This document shows, in pieces, positions 31,371 to 42,519 of a stretch of DNA of 64,000 nt. The notes under the pieces were generated by a model. It made no database searches and was not told the DNA's origin. It saw nothing but the letters and a program-made list of their open reading frames with translations. The stretch's first letter is position 1. Each line of letters opens with the position of its first letter. The translations under genes and the position numbers were made by a program. The stretch comes from Diplolepis rosae (taxonomy: Eukaryota > Arthropoda > Insecta > Hymenoptera > Diplolepididae), in the NCBI GenBank assembly GCA_030998225.1, contig JAPYXD010000555.1, positions 4,526,001-4,590,000 of the forward strand, given 5' to 3'.

Positions 31371-31404
31371 TTTTTGTGTGTAAGATAAAATAATACAAAG
31401 CAGT
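31371..31404 (+). promoter_or_regulatory. Promoter region of SPH-3
   Basis: GGCAAACAATAATTTCGACA, GGTATATTTGAG and AATACAAAGCAGTTTAATC align with the SPH-1 and SPH-2 promoters. The initiator is GCAGT instead of TCAGT, and the TATA-like position reads TTTTTGTGT, so the core is weaker than in those copies. Confidence 0.45.
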
Positions 31405-31422
31405 TTAATCAGTGAAGTAACA

Positions 31423-31480
31423 ATGTGTATATTCATCGCTGCTTTTCTCTACACCATTATAACAATTTTCAATGCATTGG
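31423..31480 (+). CDS. SPH-3 exon 1: signal peptide
   Basis: 58 nt with ATG in the conserved GAAGTAACAATG context and phase-1 donor GTGAGT. Confidence 0.8.
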
Positions 31481-33914
31481 GTGAGTGTAAATTATGAAAA
31501 TAATTATATAATATAAATAAAAAATAATTTATTACTTAGCGAAAGTTTAAAGCCGAACCAAAATAGTTTTTTAATGGATATTGTGCTTCTTGTCGTGCCA
31601 CCGTGGCATGTGAACGTCGCAATTGAAACATTAATTTGACACTGTGCAATAAACTAAACGGAGAAAATCCTACACTACTGGTTACTTCTTTCTACACGAC
31701 TCAGTCGTGTGGCCGAAAAAGAATATCATCTATACGACTGGGTAGTGTAAGTAGTGGCACGAATCAATCGTTTTTCGGCAGTAACTATTCGCGCCACTAC
31801 ACTACTTAGTCGTGTAGGTGATATTTCTTTTCAGCTACACGACTGAGTTGTGTAGCAAGAAGTAACCAGTAGTGTAGGATTTTCTCCGTGTATTAGTAAA
31901 ATGTAGTAGAATCTAAGTTGATTTTACTAGGTTTAAAGTCAATTTGAACATACTTTCCTTATAGCCTGCGTATCTTACTAGTTTGTTTTCTCTAATATGA
32001 TTATAGTTAATGTACCCAGAAAACAAAATGTCTGCGTAATGCAGGACATGACGCACGCACGCGTGAGGATTCATCCGCACGGATGAACTTAGGAGGTCAC
32101 AGAGGTGCGCGTGACATTGCCACGCATATGTCTCGCACATCGTGTTTCGTAAGCGTGCTCTCAGAATGCGTGATTCCAAAAAATATATTAACTTATTTTA
32201 ATATTATTAACTTCATCAGGTAAAATGATGGGAAAATAAATAATTCGAACAATTTTTTTCTTTCGCAAAAAGTTTTTAAGAGCAATAACAAGTCAGTCAG
32301 ATTTAAAATGAGTATTGAAAATTTCGAATCCTTATGAACTCCATTTCTTTCAAATCTATGAAGTATAGCAACCGAGAATCAGCAGAATTCAATCCCTTTG
32401 AATGACCTTTTAAGAATCTCAAAACTTTCTGAACAAAAATTTTTTAATTTAAAACTTTTTAAGTAGCCTGTGGATCTCTGCTTTTAGTGCAACCTCAGAA
32501 TTATATTCGTTTTTGTGTACCTTTTACCGTTTTATAAATATCTCAAAATTCATAGCATCACAAATTTTTTAATTTACAAAATCGTATTAGTGGATAAGTA
32601 AAATTAATCACTTAATTCAAATTTTGCAAAAGATTGATCATTTTTTGTTGATAGGAAAATTCTTGTGAATAAACAAAACAGATTCGTAGGTGATTGATAT
32701 TTTTATGAATTTTTTGTATGAAATCCGAAATTTCGCTCAGTGAAAATATTGCTAAATCAGTTACGTGATCAGCGATTATTAAATTTAATATACCTCAACT
32801 TTATGTGCGTCTCATTTGATAAGCTTGCGTGCCCCACACGTCTTTAGACGAGTGCGCGCGAGATTGCTGCCTTCTCGTTCCCACACATGACCCGCATGGC
32901 GTGCGGGAGTCGTGCCGCGCATGATTGTTATCTGGGTACATCTCTTAATCATAATCTTTACACAAATTCTTCAAAAATATTTTTTATCTATTTATTTAAT
33001 AATTGCAAATAATATCAGGCAAAGGAAACACACTAAAAAGCACCTCGAAGATTTGTAATTTTATCTAATTTAAAATTTAGTTTGAGGATTTAATACTTGT
33101 ACACGTAAAAACATTGAAATTCAAAATTATCTGAGAGAATTAAGGTTAAAACGAACTGTTTTGTTCATTTTAAGCCTGAATCTAGTTCCAGTTGAACCCA
33201 ACGCGATTCCCTTTGCACTAGCTGCAGTTAATTTTGAACTCTATTTTTTTTGGGATAGTTATTTTGTAAATAAATCAGAAAGGAATTTTAAAGATTGTAA
33301 ATGTACGACAACTATATGTATTATCATATCCAGCATAGTGGCGTCGGGCATGCAAAACAAAGGGATGGAAAATATGTCCATATTTCTTCTGTTTCTTTTA
33401 GCCGTTATTCGATTATTCTTGTACGATAAAGAATGTTTCTTCGATTCAAAATCCTTCGCGTCTATAAGGCTAACTTAACCTATATTAAAATTCAAAAATA
33501 TGTAATATTAAAAATTGTTAAATATGATTTCAATTTCATTCAGTCTCTGAGTAACTTTTAAAGTACATGAAATCGCCAATTATGGATAAAAAATAATAAA
33601 TAACAATAAATCATGAATTTCAATTGAAATAAAAAAATTGTTCAATCATTGTCTATACCCACAATTGAGAAATCCTTTTGTATAACACTACGGACTCTTT
33701 AAAGTTCTAAGTCATTGCAAAAAAACTGTAAATTTTTCAGTTCTTCTTGTTTAAAAAGTATTACAGCCGAAAAAAATTCCAAGAAAAATATGCCAAACAA
33801 AAAATGTTAAATTAAATTTTTACAGATTTCATTTCATACCAAACGAAATTTTGTTGTATAATTTTTACGAAAGAATGTAAAAAAATAAAAAAAATAAAAT
33901 TTATATTATATATT

Positions 33915-33974
<60 letters not shown>

Positions 33975-36900
33975 TATATGCTGTGACAGTGTTGCCTTCA
34001 ACTAGCTATGCAACATAGAAATAATCACTGATATATTTCAATATTTTAGCTTCATATAAAGAAAAGCCAATGTGAAAAAATCCTTACAAAAAATCAAGTT
34101 AATCACTTCAATGTATACACGCATAATATGTCACGCTTTCAAAGTTTTCCCATCTCATTTATACAGAAATAATGTTTATACCCTTAAAATTATACACTAC
34201 ACCACAAAAATTTCAATCTACAATTTCACGCACGAATGTCAATTTAAAAATATTTTTTATGCTTAGACATTTAATTCCAACATGTAAAAATGAAATGATA
34301 ATTACTTGAAAAACTTTTATTCAAGAAATACTATGTTAGCAAACCTTTTTTCTGTATTTTTTAGATTAAAATAAATCACTGATGAGTGCTCCGATCAGAG
34401 CCGAAACGTCTGATTATGTAAAACTCTGAGTTTTTATCAACCTTGGACCCTAAAGCCAATTACCAACATCAACATATATCTTCAATGAACATTAATTTTT
34501 CCCCCCGTAATTTTATTACATTTGTTACATGTTGAAATGTCAACTTCTGAAAAAATTAATTTAGAACTCGGAATTGTTGAGTGCATGAAATCCAAAGTTT
34601 ACCAGGGGTGTTAGTTGAAGTTTGACGGTTTTTTCAATAAAGAAAAAACTCAATTCTCAAGGGAATCTCAAAAAATTTTCATTCAAAGTATTGATTATTG
34701 AATTTTACACATTTTGCCCATCTTTCAGGCAAATCATGGATAGCATTCCAAAAAAACTTTTTTTCTTTCAAGGCAAACCATTCGACGAGCCATTTTTCGA
34801 CTTCTTTAAAATTGGCGAAACGCTGCTCTGCGAGTGAGTGTCCCATCGATGCGAAAAGATGATAGTCGGACGGGGCGAGGTCTGGAGAGTACGGCGGGTG
34901 CGATAATATTTCCCAATTCAATGCTTTTAATGTGTTCTTCACCACTTTAGCGGTATGAGACGGTGCGTTGTCATGTTGTAGGATAACTTTGCCATGTATT
35001 CGGGCTTATTCTGGCCGTTTTTCAATCAACGCATGATTCAAATTGATAATTTGTTGTCGGTAGCGATCCGTATTCACCGTCTCACAAGGTTTTAATAACT
35101 CGAAGTACACCACACCACACTGATCCCACCAAACACAGAGCATTGTCTAACGGCCAAAGCGATTTGGCCTTGGAGTCGATGGGCCGACCTCACCAGGTGA
35201 AAGCCATGATTTTTTCGGCTTCGGGTTCTCGAAATAAATCCATTTTTTGTCCCCCGTGACAATTAAATGCAGAAAATATTTCCTTTCGAACCGTTGAAGC
35301 AGCATTTCACAAATGGTTTTTCGATTTTCCATTTGTCTATCGTTCAGTTGGTGTGGTACCTATTTTCCATACTTTTGGATTTTTCCCATGGCTTTTAAAC
35401 GTTGGCAAATTGCTCCTCGGGTAACATTTAGTGTTTGTGCCAATTGTTGTTGCGATTGGGTTGGGTCTTCGTCCAATAACGCCTGCAATTCCTCGTCTTC
35501 GAACTTTTTCGCTGCACCAGGATGCTCATTGTCTGTTAAATCGAAATCTCCACTTTTAAATTGACGAAACCATGTCTTACATGCTCTAATCACTGGAGCA
35601 TGTTCACGATAAGTTTCTACCAGCAATCGATGAGCTTCAACTGCTTTTTTCTTTTGATGAAATAAGAAAAGCAGCGAATGCCGCAAATGCGATTTACTTG
35701 GAACGAAACTCGACATATTCACTGAGGTATACAACTATGATGTTATTATTTTGGCAGAATGTAATTGCGTATTTTTGAAGGTTATTGTCCATAGAAAAAT
35801 ATGACATAGATACCAAATCATAGAAATGTATACATATCTCTAGCGACATCTTTGAGTAAAACCGGCAAATTTCAACTAACACCTCTGGTATAATACTTTT
35901 CCAGGTCCTACTCAATCAAAATTTCTTTTAACCACACGTCCATGTTAATTGACCGAATATAAATTTTTCGCGTAATTGATGCATTTGCGCGCATACGTAT
36001 CACACATTGGAGCATGCAGCGAGCCTGTAGATAGTTGCACCCGCGAAAAAAAAAGTTGATCTTGTTAGATCTGGTCAGATCAAATTCCCAGATCTAATCA
36101 GATCTTGATTTTGTCGAGATCTGACCAGATCTGATCAGATCTAAAGTAGATCTGGTCAGATCTCGACAAAATCAAGATCTGGTTAGATCTGGGAATTTGA
36201 TCTGACCAGATCTAGCAAGATCAACTTTTTTTTCGCGGGCAGCGCCCATGCGATCGCATCGGCATCGCAACTATGTACTTTTGCGTGCGCCTATACGAAT
36301 GGTGGCCGCAGCCTGTCAGCCACGACTATGTAACGCGGACTTGCCATGACTATACTTTTTTTCAATATATATGCATTTTTAATATTGCCAGTTTTTCTAT
36401 TAAATCGTATGTTTTTTCTAAGCAGACCTCAACGAAAGTTATACTTGCATCTTCATTTACACATAAAGTGGTTAAATTTATAATTTACAGCTATCTTTAT
36501 TTGTTGCAGGAACAAATTCTGCATTGCTAGAAGATAAAGCACTACCTGCAATAAACTACGAGTATGTCGGGAATGAAGAATTTAAATTTGTCGTTTCTGT
36601 AGGAGTTTTTAAGGATGAAAATTATATACACGTATGTTTAGCAGTTATGATCACAGGATTAAACGGAATAACTTCCGGAAAGTGTGGCCACTATGAGTAA
36701 TTATTTAGAAAAAAACAGCATATATTGTGAAAATTATTTTTTGCGACCTCTTCTAGTACTACTTTGCAAGATTGACATAGATGTTTTACACTGAAAAAAA
36801 CGCTATTGAATTTAAAGCATACGAATTGACGATCGTTAAAAATATGATGCTATTAAGGTAAATAAATATGCTACAAGTTAATAGTAGCAGAGTTTAACCA

Positions 36901-39900
36901 AAAATTGTATATTTTAGTCCAACTGCTGTGCATAAAATTTTATAGCATACACTGAGAAAAAATTGCTATTGAATCAAAAGCATTTCTTTCCAAAAGCATG
37001 TATATCATGGATTCAAATCAATATGCTATAGAATTAGTAACATATTTATTTGTTCTTGTAGTATATTTTTATGAATTAATAGTATACATGCTTTTGGAAA
37101 GAAATGCTTTTGATTCAATAGCATTTTTTTTCTCAGTGTATATATCCAAATCAATAGTAAATACTTCTGAATGATCGTGAAGATGTTTACTTTAGATTTG
37201 ATAGAGTTTTTTCTCAGTGTTTAATACCATGTTTCGTGCACGTTACGTACATTACTGCGCATTGGCAATCAATAAATTTTGTGATACTATAGAAAATATA
37301 TGTGATGCTGCACGAGGAAACCTACCTGAGCGTCCCGAAGCAAATTTTACAGAACAGACCGAGAAAAGATGTCTCGATTTTGAGCTTCGTATATCTTAGT
37401 CTACTTTGAAATTTAATAACTTCGTAATGAAAAAGATAGAGTAATTCTAGTTACACCTCGTTGAAGATCGACTCAAAATCTATAAGAGTAAGTTGAAAAC
37501 AGAAAATCATATTTTTGGACGCTTAGGTAGGTTTCTTCGAGCAGTGCCACCTATGAAAGTACATGCATAGAAAATTGCTTAAAGTGAAAAAATCATGTAC
37601 TCACATAGATAATTTTCAAACACTTTACATATGCAATTCTTTATAAGGCTCAACCTTCCTTTACTCTACATAAAAATACACAAGTGTTGGCATTATTTTA
37701 TTAATTACATTTATTAATTTGTTAATTAAGAAATGTATGAAGCAACCTCGTGTCTGAATTGCAGCTATTACGCAAAGAGAGCAGGATTGATTCAAAATGA
37801 AATGAATGTAGCTGAGGAGAATCCTACAAAACTTCATGTCAATACAAAGAGACCTGTACATTTTGATCCTGATGTGTTCTATACTGTTATCCGTTTCATA
37901 GACTTCAACCAATATTTGATAGATCAGCCTGAAGAAAAAAGACTCGTTTGCGATTCTAATATAGGAGTCATTGTGGTGAGTCCCGAACTGGATAAAGAAG
38001 TTTTTATAAAATTATAAGATGCACTTTTTATAATCATCTTCTCAATACTGCAATATGAAATTCTAATTAATCGATGCTTAAATTTGATAAGTTTCAACTG
38101 TTGGGCTAAGATAAAAGAAATTTCTAGAAAGTGAGACTTTCCGAAAGCTTTTGTCACTGACCCTAGCTGCAGTCCCAACTAAAAAGACTTTATTAAAAAG
38201 TATTAAAAGGATTGAATTTTTAATTTTAAAGTGTCAAAAAACAGATTTCAATGACAACATCTCGAAAAATGAGACTTAATACTTTTTAATAAAACTCGTA
38301 TGCGGGGTTTACTTCAGCTCTGTTGCATGGAATCAAATAAACTCTTATTAGAAGAAATTTGTTCTAATATATTGAAAAGAATTCACGTCATACTGCAATT
38401 CGCCTTTGCTGTAAAATAGATTAGCAGGAAGCTCTCCATGAATGAGATTGAATCCTCTTTAAAATATTTCGTATTTTGGGCTGCCTGAGAGACTAAACTG
38501 TTAATTGCTTTTAGATTTACATTGAGGTGGAGATCCAGAAAGAACAATAGCTTCTGGGAAGCTTGCCTGAATCTTGCGATGCAATGTTCAGTTTCCCGCA
38601 CATAAAACATGTTCATCATGTGATAAAATTGCGGAACAAGATTGAGGGAAGTTTCTCACAAAAATTTCACAAAACTCTTGGGTCGGGGAGTTCGTAGATA
38701 TTCTATTCTTATTTCATGGTACATGTTGGGAAAATTATGCTGTTAAATCTATATTCAAATCAATATCCTACAGAATTTGTAACAAATGTATTGGTTCTTA
38801 TGGCATACTTTTTTGAATCAATAATGTAAATGATTTTGGCAGGAATGCTATATAAAGGGTTTTCCAATAGGGACATAACAATTTTATCTATGAATAAAAC
38901 ACAGAAATATTTGAGATATTGAGTTCAAATTTATTGTGGGTGTAGTGCAAGCATTACATTTTATGAATGAAATTCGATATCGGTCATATGACCACCACGA
39001 GCCCGTTTACAGCGGTCGATTCTTTGGACCCCATTTTCCACCACTCTGGCACACATTTCGACAGGAACGTTGGCAATTTCGCGTTGGATGTTGTCTTTGA
39101 GGTCGTCTAAAGTTGCTGGCTTGTTGGCATAGACCAGTCACTTGATATGGCCCCATGAAATCCAATGGCGTTAGATCGCATGAACGAGGCGGCCATTCGA
39201 CCGTACCATTTCTCGAGATAACACGTTCACCGAATTTGCCTTTCAATAAATCGATTGTGACGCGTGCTGTGTGGCTAGTGGCACCGTCTTGTTGAAAACA
39301 CATATCGTCAATTTCAAGTTCATCCAATTCTGGCCACAAATAATCTTCCAACATAGCACGATAGCGCTCTCCATTGACGGTAACATGACGGTCGTTTTCA
39401 TCCACCAAAAAATACGGCCCAATCTCACCTCCGGCATGAAAACCGCACCAATCAGTCATTTTTGCGGATGTAATGGTGTCTCAAGAAACACATTTGGGTT
39501 CGTTGCTGACCAATAACGCATATTTTGCTTATTAACAAAGCCATTGAGCCAGAAATGAGCTTCATCGCTGAAGATGATTTTTCGATGCAATTCTTCATTT
39601 TCTTCAAGCTTTGCCAGAGCCCAATTGGAGAAGTTTCGGCGTATCAAATGATCAAGTGGCTTTAGTTCTTGAGTCAATTTAATCTTGAAAGCATGTAGAC
39701 CAAGATCTTTTCGCATAATACGCCACAGTGTCGTTTGAGCGATGCCCAATTCTTGAGAACGACGTGGAATCGACTGATTTGGCTCACTTTGAATCGATGC
39801 ACTTACTGCTGCGATTATTTCTACGCGTCGAGCAATACGACGTCTTTTTGGCACCGGAACGTCCAATAGTGTAAATTTGGTCTCGTATCTATCCACTATA

Positions 39901-42519
39901 GCACGCATAGCCTGTCGGGTGGGACGATTATTACGGCCGAAAATTGGAGTAAGCGCTCTTAAAGTTGCGACCACCGACTCAGAATTTCGGTAGTAATTTT
40001 TAATAATTTCCAAACATTGCTGGTTCGTGAACTTTACCATGATGAAAATGTTCACTTTAACTAACGTTTTGACATTGACAGTTCATTAAAAAAGTTTAAG
40101 GGTGCGTTCATATAAAGATACGAAATTGTTATGTCCCTATTGGAAAACCCTTTACTATGTGTACAAATAAGTTTTGAGGGGTTTTTTGGTGATTTTGAAG
40201 CTTTATTAAGAGAAATTGGTACAATGTATGTTATTCAAAGTATTGCCCATCTTTTAGGCGACATACGGATACCGCGCTTAAGAAATTCCTCATCTTTTGA
40301 GGCGATCCAAGAATCAACCCAATTTTTGGCTTCTTCATAAGAAGTGAAGTGCTTCTCAGCCACGCAATGAGCCATCGACCGGAAGAAGTGGTAGTCCGAA
40401 GGTGCAAATTCTGGCGAATACGGCGGGTGGGGTAGGACATCCCAGTTAAGTGCTTCCAAAGTTTCCTTGACGACTTTAGCAACGTGTGGCTGAGCGTTGT
40501 CGTGCTGAAAGATCACTTTGTCACGTCTTTTGGCATATTGCAGGCGTTTAAACTTCAATGCTCGGCTCAATTGCATCAATTGTTGTTGGTAACGTTCTGA
40601 AGTGATAGTTTCGTCAGGCTGGAGTAGCTCATAGTAGAGCACTCCGAGCTGATCCCACCAGATGCATAGCAATAGCTTCTTGCTACTCTTGACACGCCGG
40701 AACCAATACTAACATGTTTCTTTTATGGAGCATGTTCCCCATATGCTTCACATAGCAATCGATGTCCTTCAGCTGCACTTTTCTTCAAGTTAAAGCAAAA
40801 AAGCAGCGTTTTCCGCAAATGTTGTTTTGTTGGCACAAAAGTTGACATGGTTAGAGCAAAAAGAAGGCGCGTTGTTTACACTTCAGCGAAATGACACATA
40901 ATGATTATTAGAGGAAAATGGTGACGCTTTAACAAGAATATAGTTACAAGATGGACCGATGCGATTTAATACTAGTTACACCATCTTTTGTCAATTACTT
41001 TAAAACTTATTTCTACACCTAATATATAGATTCAATAGCTTTTCTTTCTTAGTGCACCCCTATTAACTATCTGATAACGAATTTCCACAAGTTTTTAACG
41101 AACTAGCTCTTTCTACTATCACTCTGTAGTTTAAGCCCCGTTGTTTTGAAAATCTGTCGTCACAGCGTAATTAGCAAAGATTTTTGAAATTATCGTGGAT
41201 GAATGAATCGTTATCCAGAAATAAATGAATTTTCGATTAAGAACTAAATTAATTTACGGAGTTTTTTATGTACATGCACGGATAGAATTGTTGTTACATA
41301 TTCCTTAAAAGTTATGCACATTCTTTTAACGGCTATGGTATATGCATAAAATAAAAATTATTTCCAGTTGAAAAAAAAGGTACAGTTCACGAGACCAGTG
41401 CTCCGAGAACCATTTTCTGCAATTGAAAATCTGCCAGTGGATACAGTTTTAACACTGATAGGATGGAACAATATAGAAAACGAAATTTCAGGAGAAAACA
41501 CGTTAATGAAGAAGAATATCACAATAATAGATGATTTTTATTGCCGTATGGCAGCAGTATATCCAGAACATTATCAATTTTGTGTTGAAAGAGACTGGCA
41601 TGATAATCATACTTTGTCAGAGGTAATTATTTCCTCATGTACATGCATTCAAATGTAATTTGGAATTATTGTATATTATTTATTAGGTGCGCAACTAAGT
41701 TCCCGCTGTTTTTTGATGAAAATGCAACTTTATTGTGAAAAATGGTTAAAAATGAATCATTCAAAGTATTGCCCATCATTAGCTACAACTTTTGTCCATC
41801 TTTCTGGTAGAGCTAGAATACCGTTACGGTAAAAGTGTTCATCTTTTGAGGCTATCCACGAATGAAGCCATTTTTTGATGTCTTCATTTGAACGGAACTG
41901 TTGATCAGCTAGACCACGTGCCATCGACCGAAACAAGTAATAATCGGACGGCGAAATATCTGGGGAATACGGCGGGTGGAGTAGGACTTCCCATTTGAGC
42001 GTTTCCAGGTTCCAGGTTCCAGGTTTTCTTCGAATGAAAGAAGAAAATCAACACTTCCCGCAAATGACGATTATTTGGCACAAAATCAGACATTTTCACA
42101 CAACCAAAAGTATATGACGCCAAAACAAAATCACTAATGTATCAAAACGGTTTGTTTATCATATGTCTAAGCTTAGTTCACGACGTTTTGAATAGATTAA
42201 AATCGACCAGCACTTATTGCTGGAGCCATATATTGACAAGCAACGGGAACTTAGTTGCGCACCTAATACCATTTACACTAAAAAAGCATCTCAGTACTAA
42301 CAAATGTTCTTTTTCCAGTACGACTTAGGCGCTCCTGTATATTGGAACGATAAGTTTGTGGGGATCTTGGTTCACAATGGGTATGCACTTGTCACAATAG
42401 AAGCCTACTTTGAGAAATATATTGATGAAGTAATAGCTTTGACATGGATACCACAGATGAAAGAACGTAAACCAAAGAAAGGAACCGAGGGTTCTACAAG
42501 TTGTGCGACCACGACTTAA
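31423..42519 (+). CDS. SPH-3: secreted serine protease homologue, five exons
   Basis: The exons are 31423-31480, 36510-36696, 37765-37975, 41368-41622 and 42319-42519, joining to about 303 residues. The signal peptide is MCIFIAAFLYTIITIFNALG. The His57 block is TSGKC (His to Lys), the Asp102 block is SNIGVIV (Asp to Asn), and the Ser195 block is YDLGAP (Ser195 to Leu and Gly197 to Ala). Cys42-Cys58 and Cys168-Cys182 equivalents are present. The TGW block is well kept (LIGWNNI). The tail is Lys- and Thr-rich (TSCATTT). Introns contain five or more mariners and several hairpins, yet all exons are open. Confidence 0.82.
31658..31889. mobile_element. Foldback MITE, 232 bp, SPH-3 intron 1
   Basis: ACGGAGAAAATCCTACACTA is matched by the complement at the right end. 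Inner pairs built on TACACGACTCAGTCGTGT extend the stem. Non-coding. Confidence 0.65.
32011..32940. mobile_element. Element with TGTACCCAGA termini, SPH-3 intron 1
   Basis: TGTACCCAGAAAACAA at the left and TTGTTATCTGGGTACA at the right. GC-rich outer zones with many GCGTG words surround an AT-rich core. It interrupts intron-1 sequence conserved with other copies (TATGATTATAGTTA before it). Confidence 0.6.
33918..33968. repeat. (AT)n microsatellite
   Basis: About 50 bases of nearly uninterrupted TA repeats within SPH-3 intron 1. Confidence 0.9.
34370..34430 (+). repeat. Hammerhead-like motif, possible Penelope-type element tail
   Basis: CTGATGAG, a short hairpin (GCTC and GAGC) and CGAAACGTC occur in this order, as in hammerhead ribozyme cores found in some retroelements. 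Stem III is not evident. A second example lies at 46366. Confidence 0.35.
34602..35888 (-). mobile_element. Nearly full-length mariner (DD34D), SPH-3 intron 1
   Basis: TA lies on both sides (34600-34601, 35889-35890). The termini CCAGGGGTGTTAGTTGAAGTTTG and CAAATTTCAACTAACACCTCTGG are inverted repeats. On the minus strand the N-terminal helix-turn-helix (35360-35734), TGDKKW, HDNAPSH and PPYSPDLAPSDYHLF appear in order, so all three catalytic Asp regions survive. Stops and frameshifts between them make it non-functional. Confidence 0.8.
36040..36239. repeat. AGATCT-rich hairpin, 200 bp
   Basis: Starts CCCGCGAAAAAAAAAGTTGA and ends with the complement. The arms of about 92 bp differ at only a few positions and are built from repeated AGATCTGGTCAGATC-like words. 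Located just upstream of SPH-3 exon 2. Confidence 0.75.
36510..36696 (+). CDS. SPH-3 exon 2
   Basis: Acceptor TTGTTGCAG, donor GTAATT. FVVSVGVF, IHVC and TSGKC. The activation region is degenerate (PAINYEYVG). Confidence 0.82.
36789..37219. mobile_element. MITE with a second, related MITE nested inside
   Basis: Outer ends CACTGAAAAAAACGCTATTG and its complement. TA precedes the left end. The inner element at 36950-37138 has termini CACTGAGAAAAAATTGC, TA on both sides and arms of about 50 bp. Both belong to one family, which also supplies the host MITE at 38725-41060. Confidence 0.65.
37765..37975 (+). CDS. SPH-3 exon 3
   Basis: Acceptor AATTGCAG, donor GTGAGT. Ends SNIGVIV, with Asn at the Asp102 position. 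Confidence 0.8.
38855..40152 (-). mobile_element. DD41D (rosa-like) mariner, nearly complete
   Basis: Termini AAGGGTTTTCCAATAGGGAC and the complement, TA on both sides. The minus-strand transposase starts at 40040 (MVKFTNQQCLEII) and includes the linker missing from the copy at 13218. The frame breaks at about 39457, where an A-run has lost one base, and is damaged again near DFMGPYQ. FSDEAHF, FQQDGATSH and CDLTPLD are kept. Confidence 0.82.
40155..41022 (-). mobile_element. DD34D mariner, internally deleted, abutting the DD41D copy
   Basis: Left terminus CTATGTGTACAAATAAGTTT, right terminus AAACTTATTTCTACACCT. Minus-strand C-terminal half with FQHDNAQPH and PPYSPEFAPSDYHFF (40235-40672), then a jump to the N-terminal start (about 40790-40850). 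The first catalytic Asp region is deleted. Confidence 0.75.
41368..41622 (+). CDS. SPH-3 exon 4
   Basis: Acceptor TTTCCAG, 85 codons, donor GTAATT. LIGWNNI, FYCRMAA (Cys168) and YQFCVE (Cys182). Confidence 0.82.
41686..42263 (-). mobile_element. Deleted mariner in SPH-3 intron 4
   Basis: Termini GGTGCGCAACTAAGTTCCCG and the complement, TA on both sides. Retains C-terminal (41760-41990) and N-terminal (about 42000-42093) coding ends joined by a deletion. Confidence 0.75.
42319..42519 (+). CDS. SPH-3 exon 5
   Basis: Acceptor TTTTTCCAG. Opens YDLGAPVYW, then FVGILVH, the helix YIDEVIALTWI and a Lys/Thr-rich tail, ending TAA. Confidence 0.82.
   Translation, partial: YDLGAPVYWNDKFVGILVHNGYALVTIEAYFEKYIDEVIALTWIPQMKERKPKKGTEGSTSCATTT

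Larger units (their letters stand above)
38725..41060. mobile_element. MITE split by two mariners, SPH-3 intron 3
   Basis: 38725-38854 and 41023-41060 are the two parts of one MITE of the 36950 family: GGAATGCTATA before the gap and TATAGATTCAATAGC after it rejoin into the intact family sequence. The gap holds two mariner elements. Confidence 0.65.

Noticed and set aside
33161..33478. 105-codon plus-strand frame in SPH-3 intron 1
   Set aside because: Hydrophobic, AT-driven composition, no domain, no counterpart in the other copies' intron 1.
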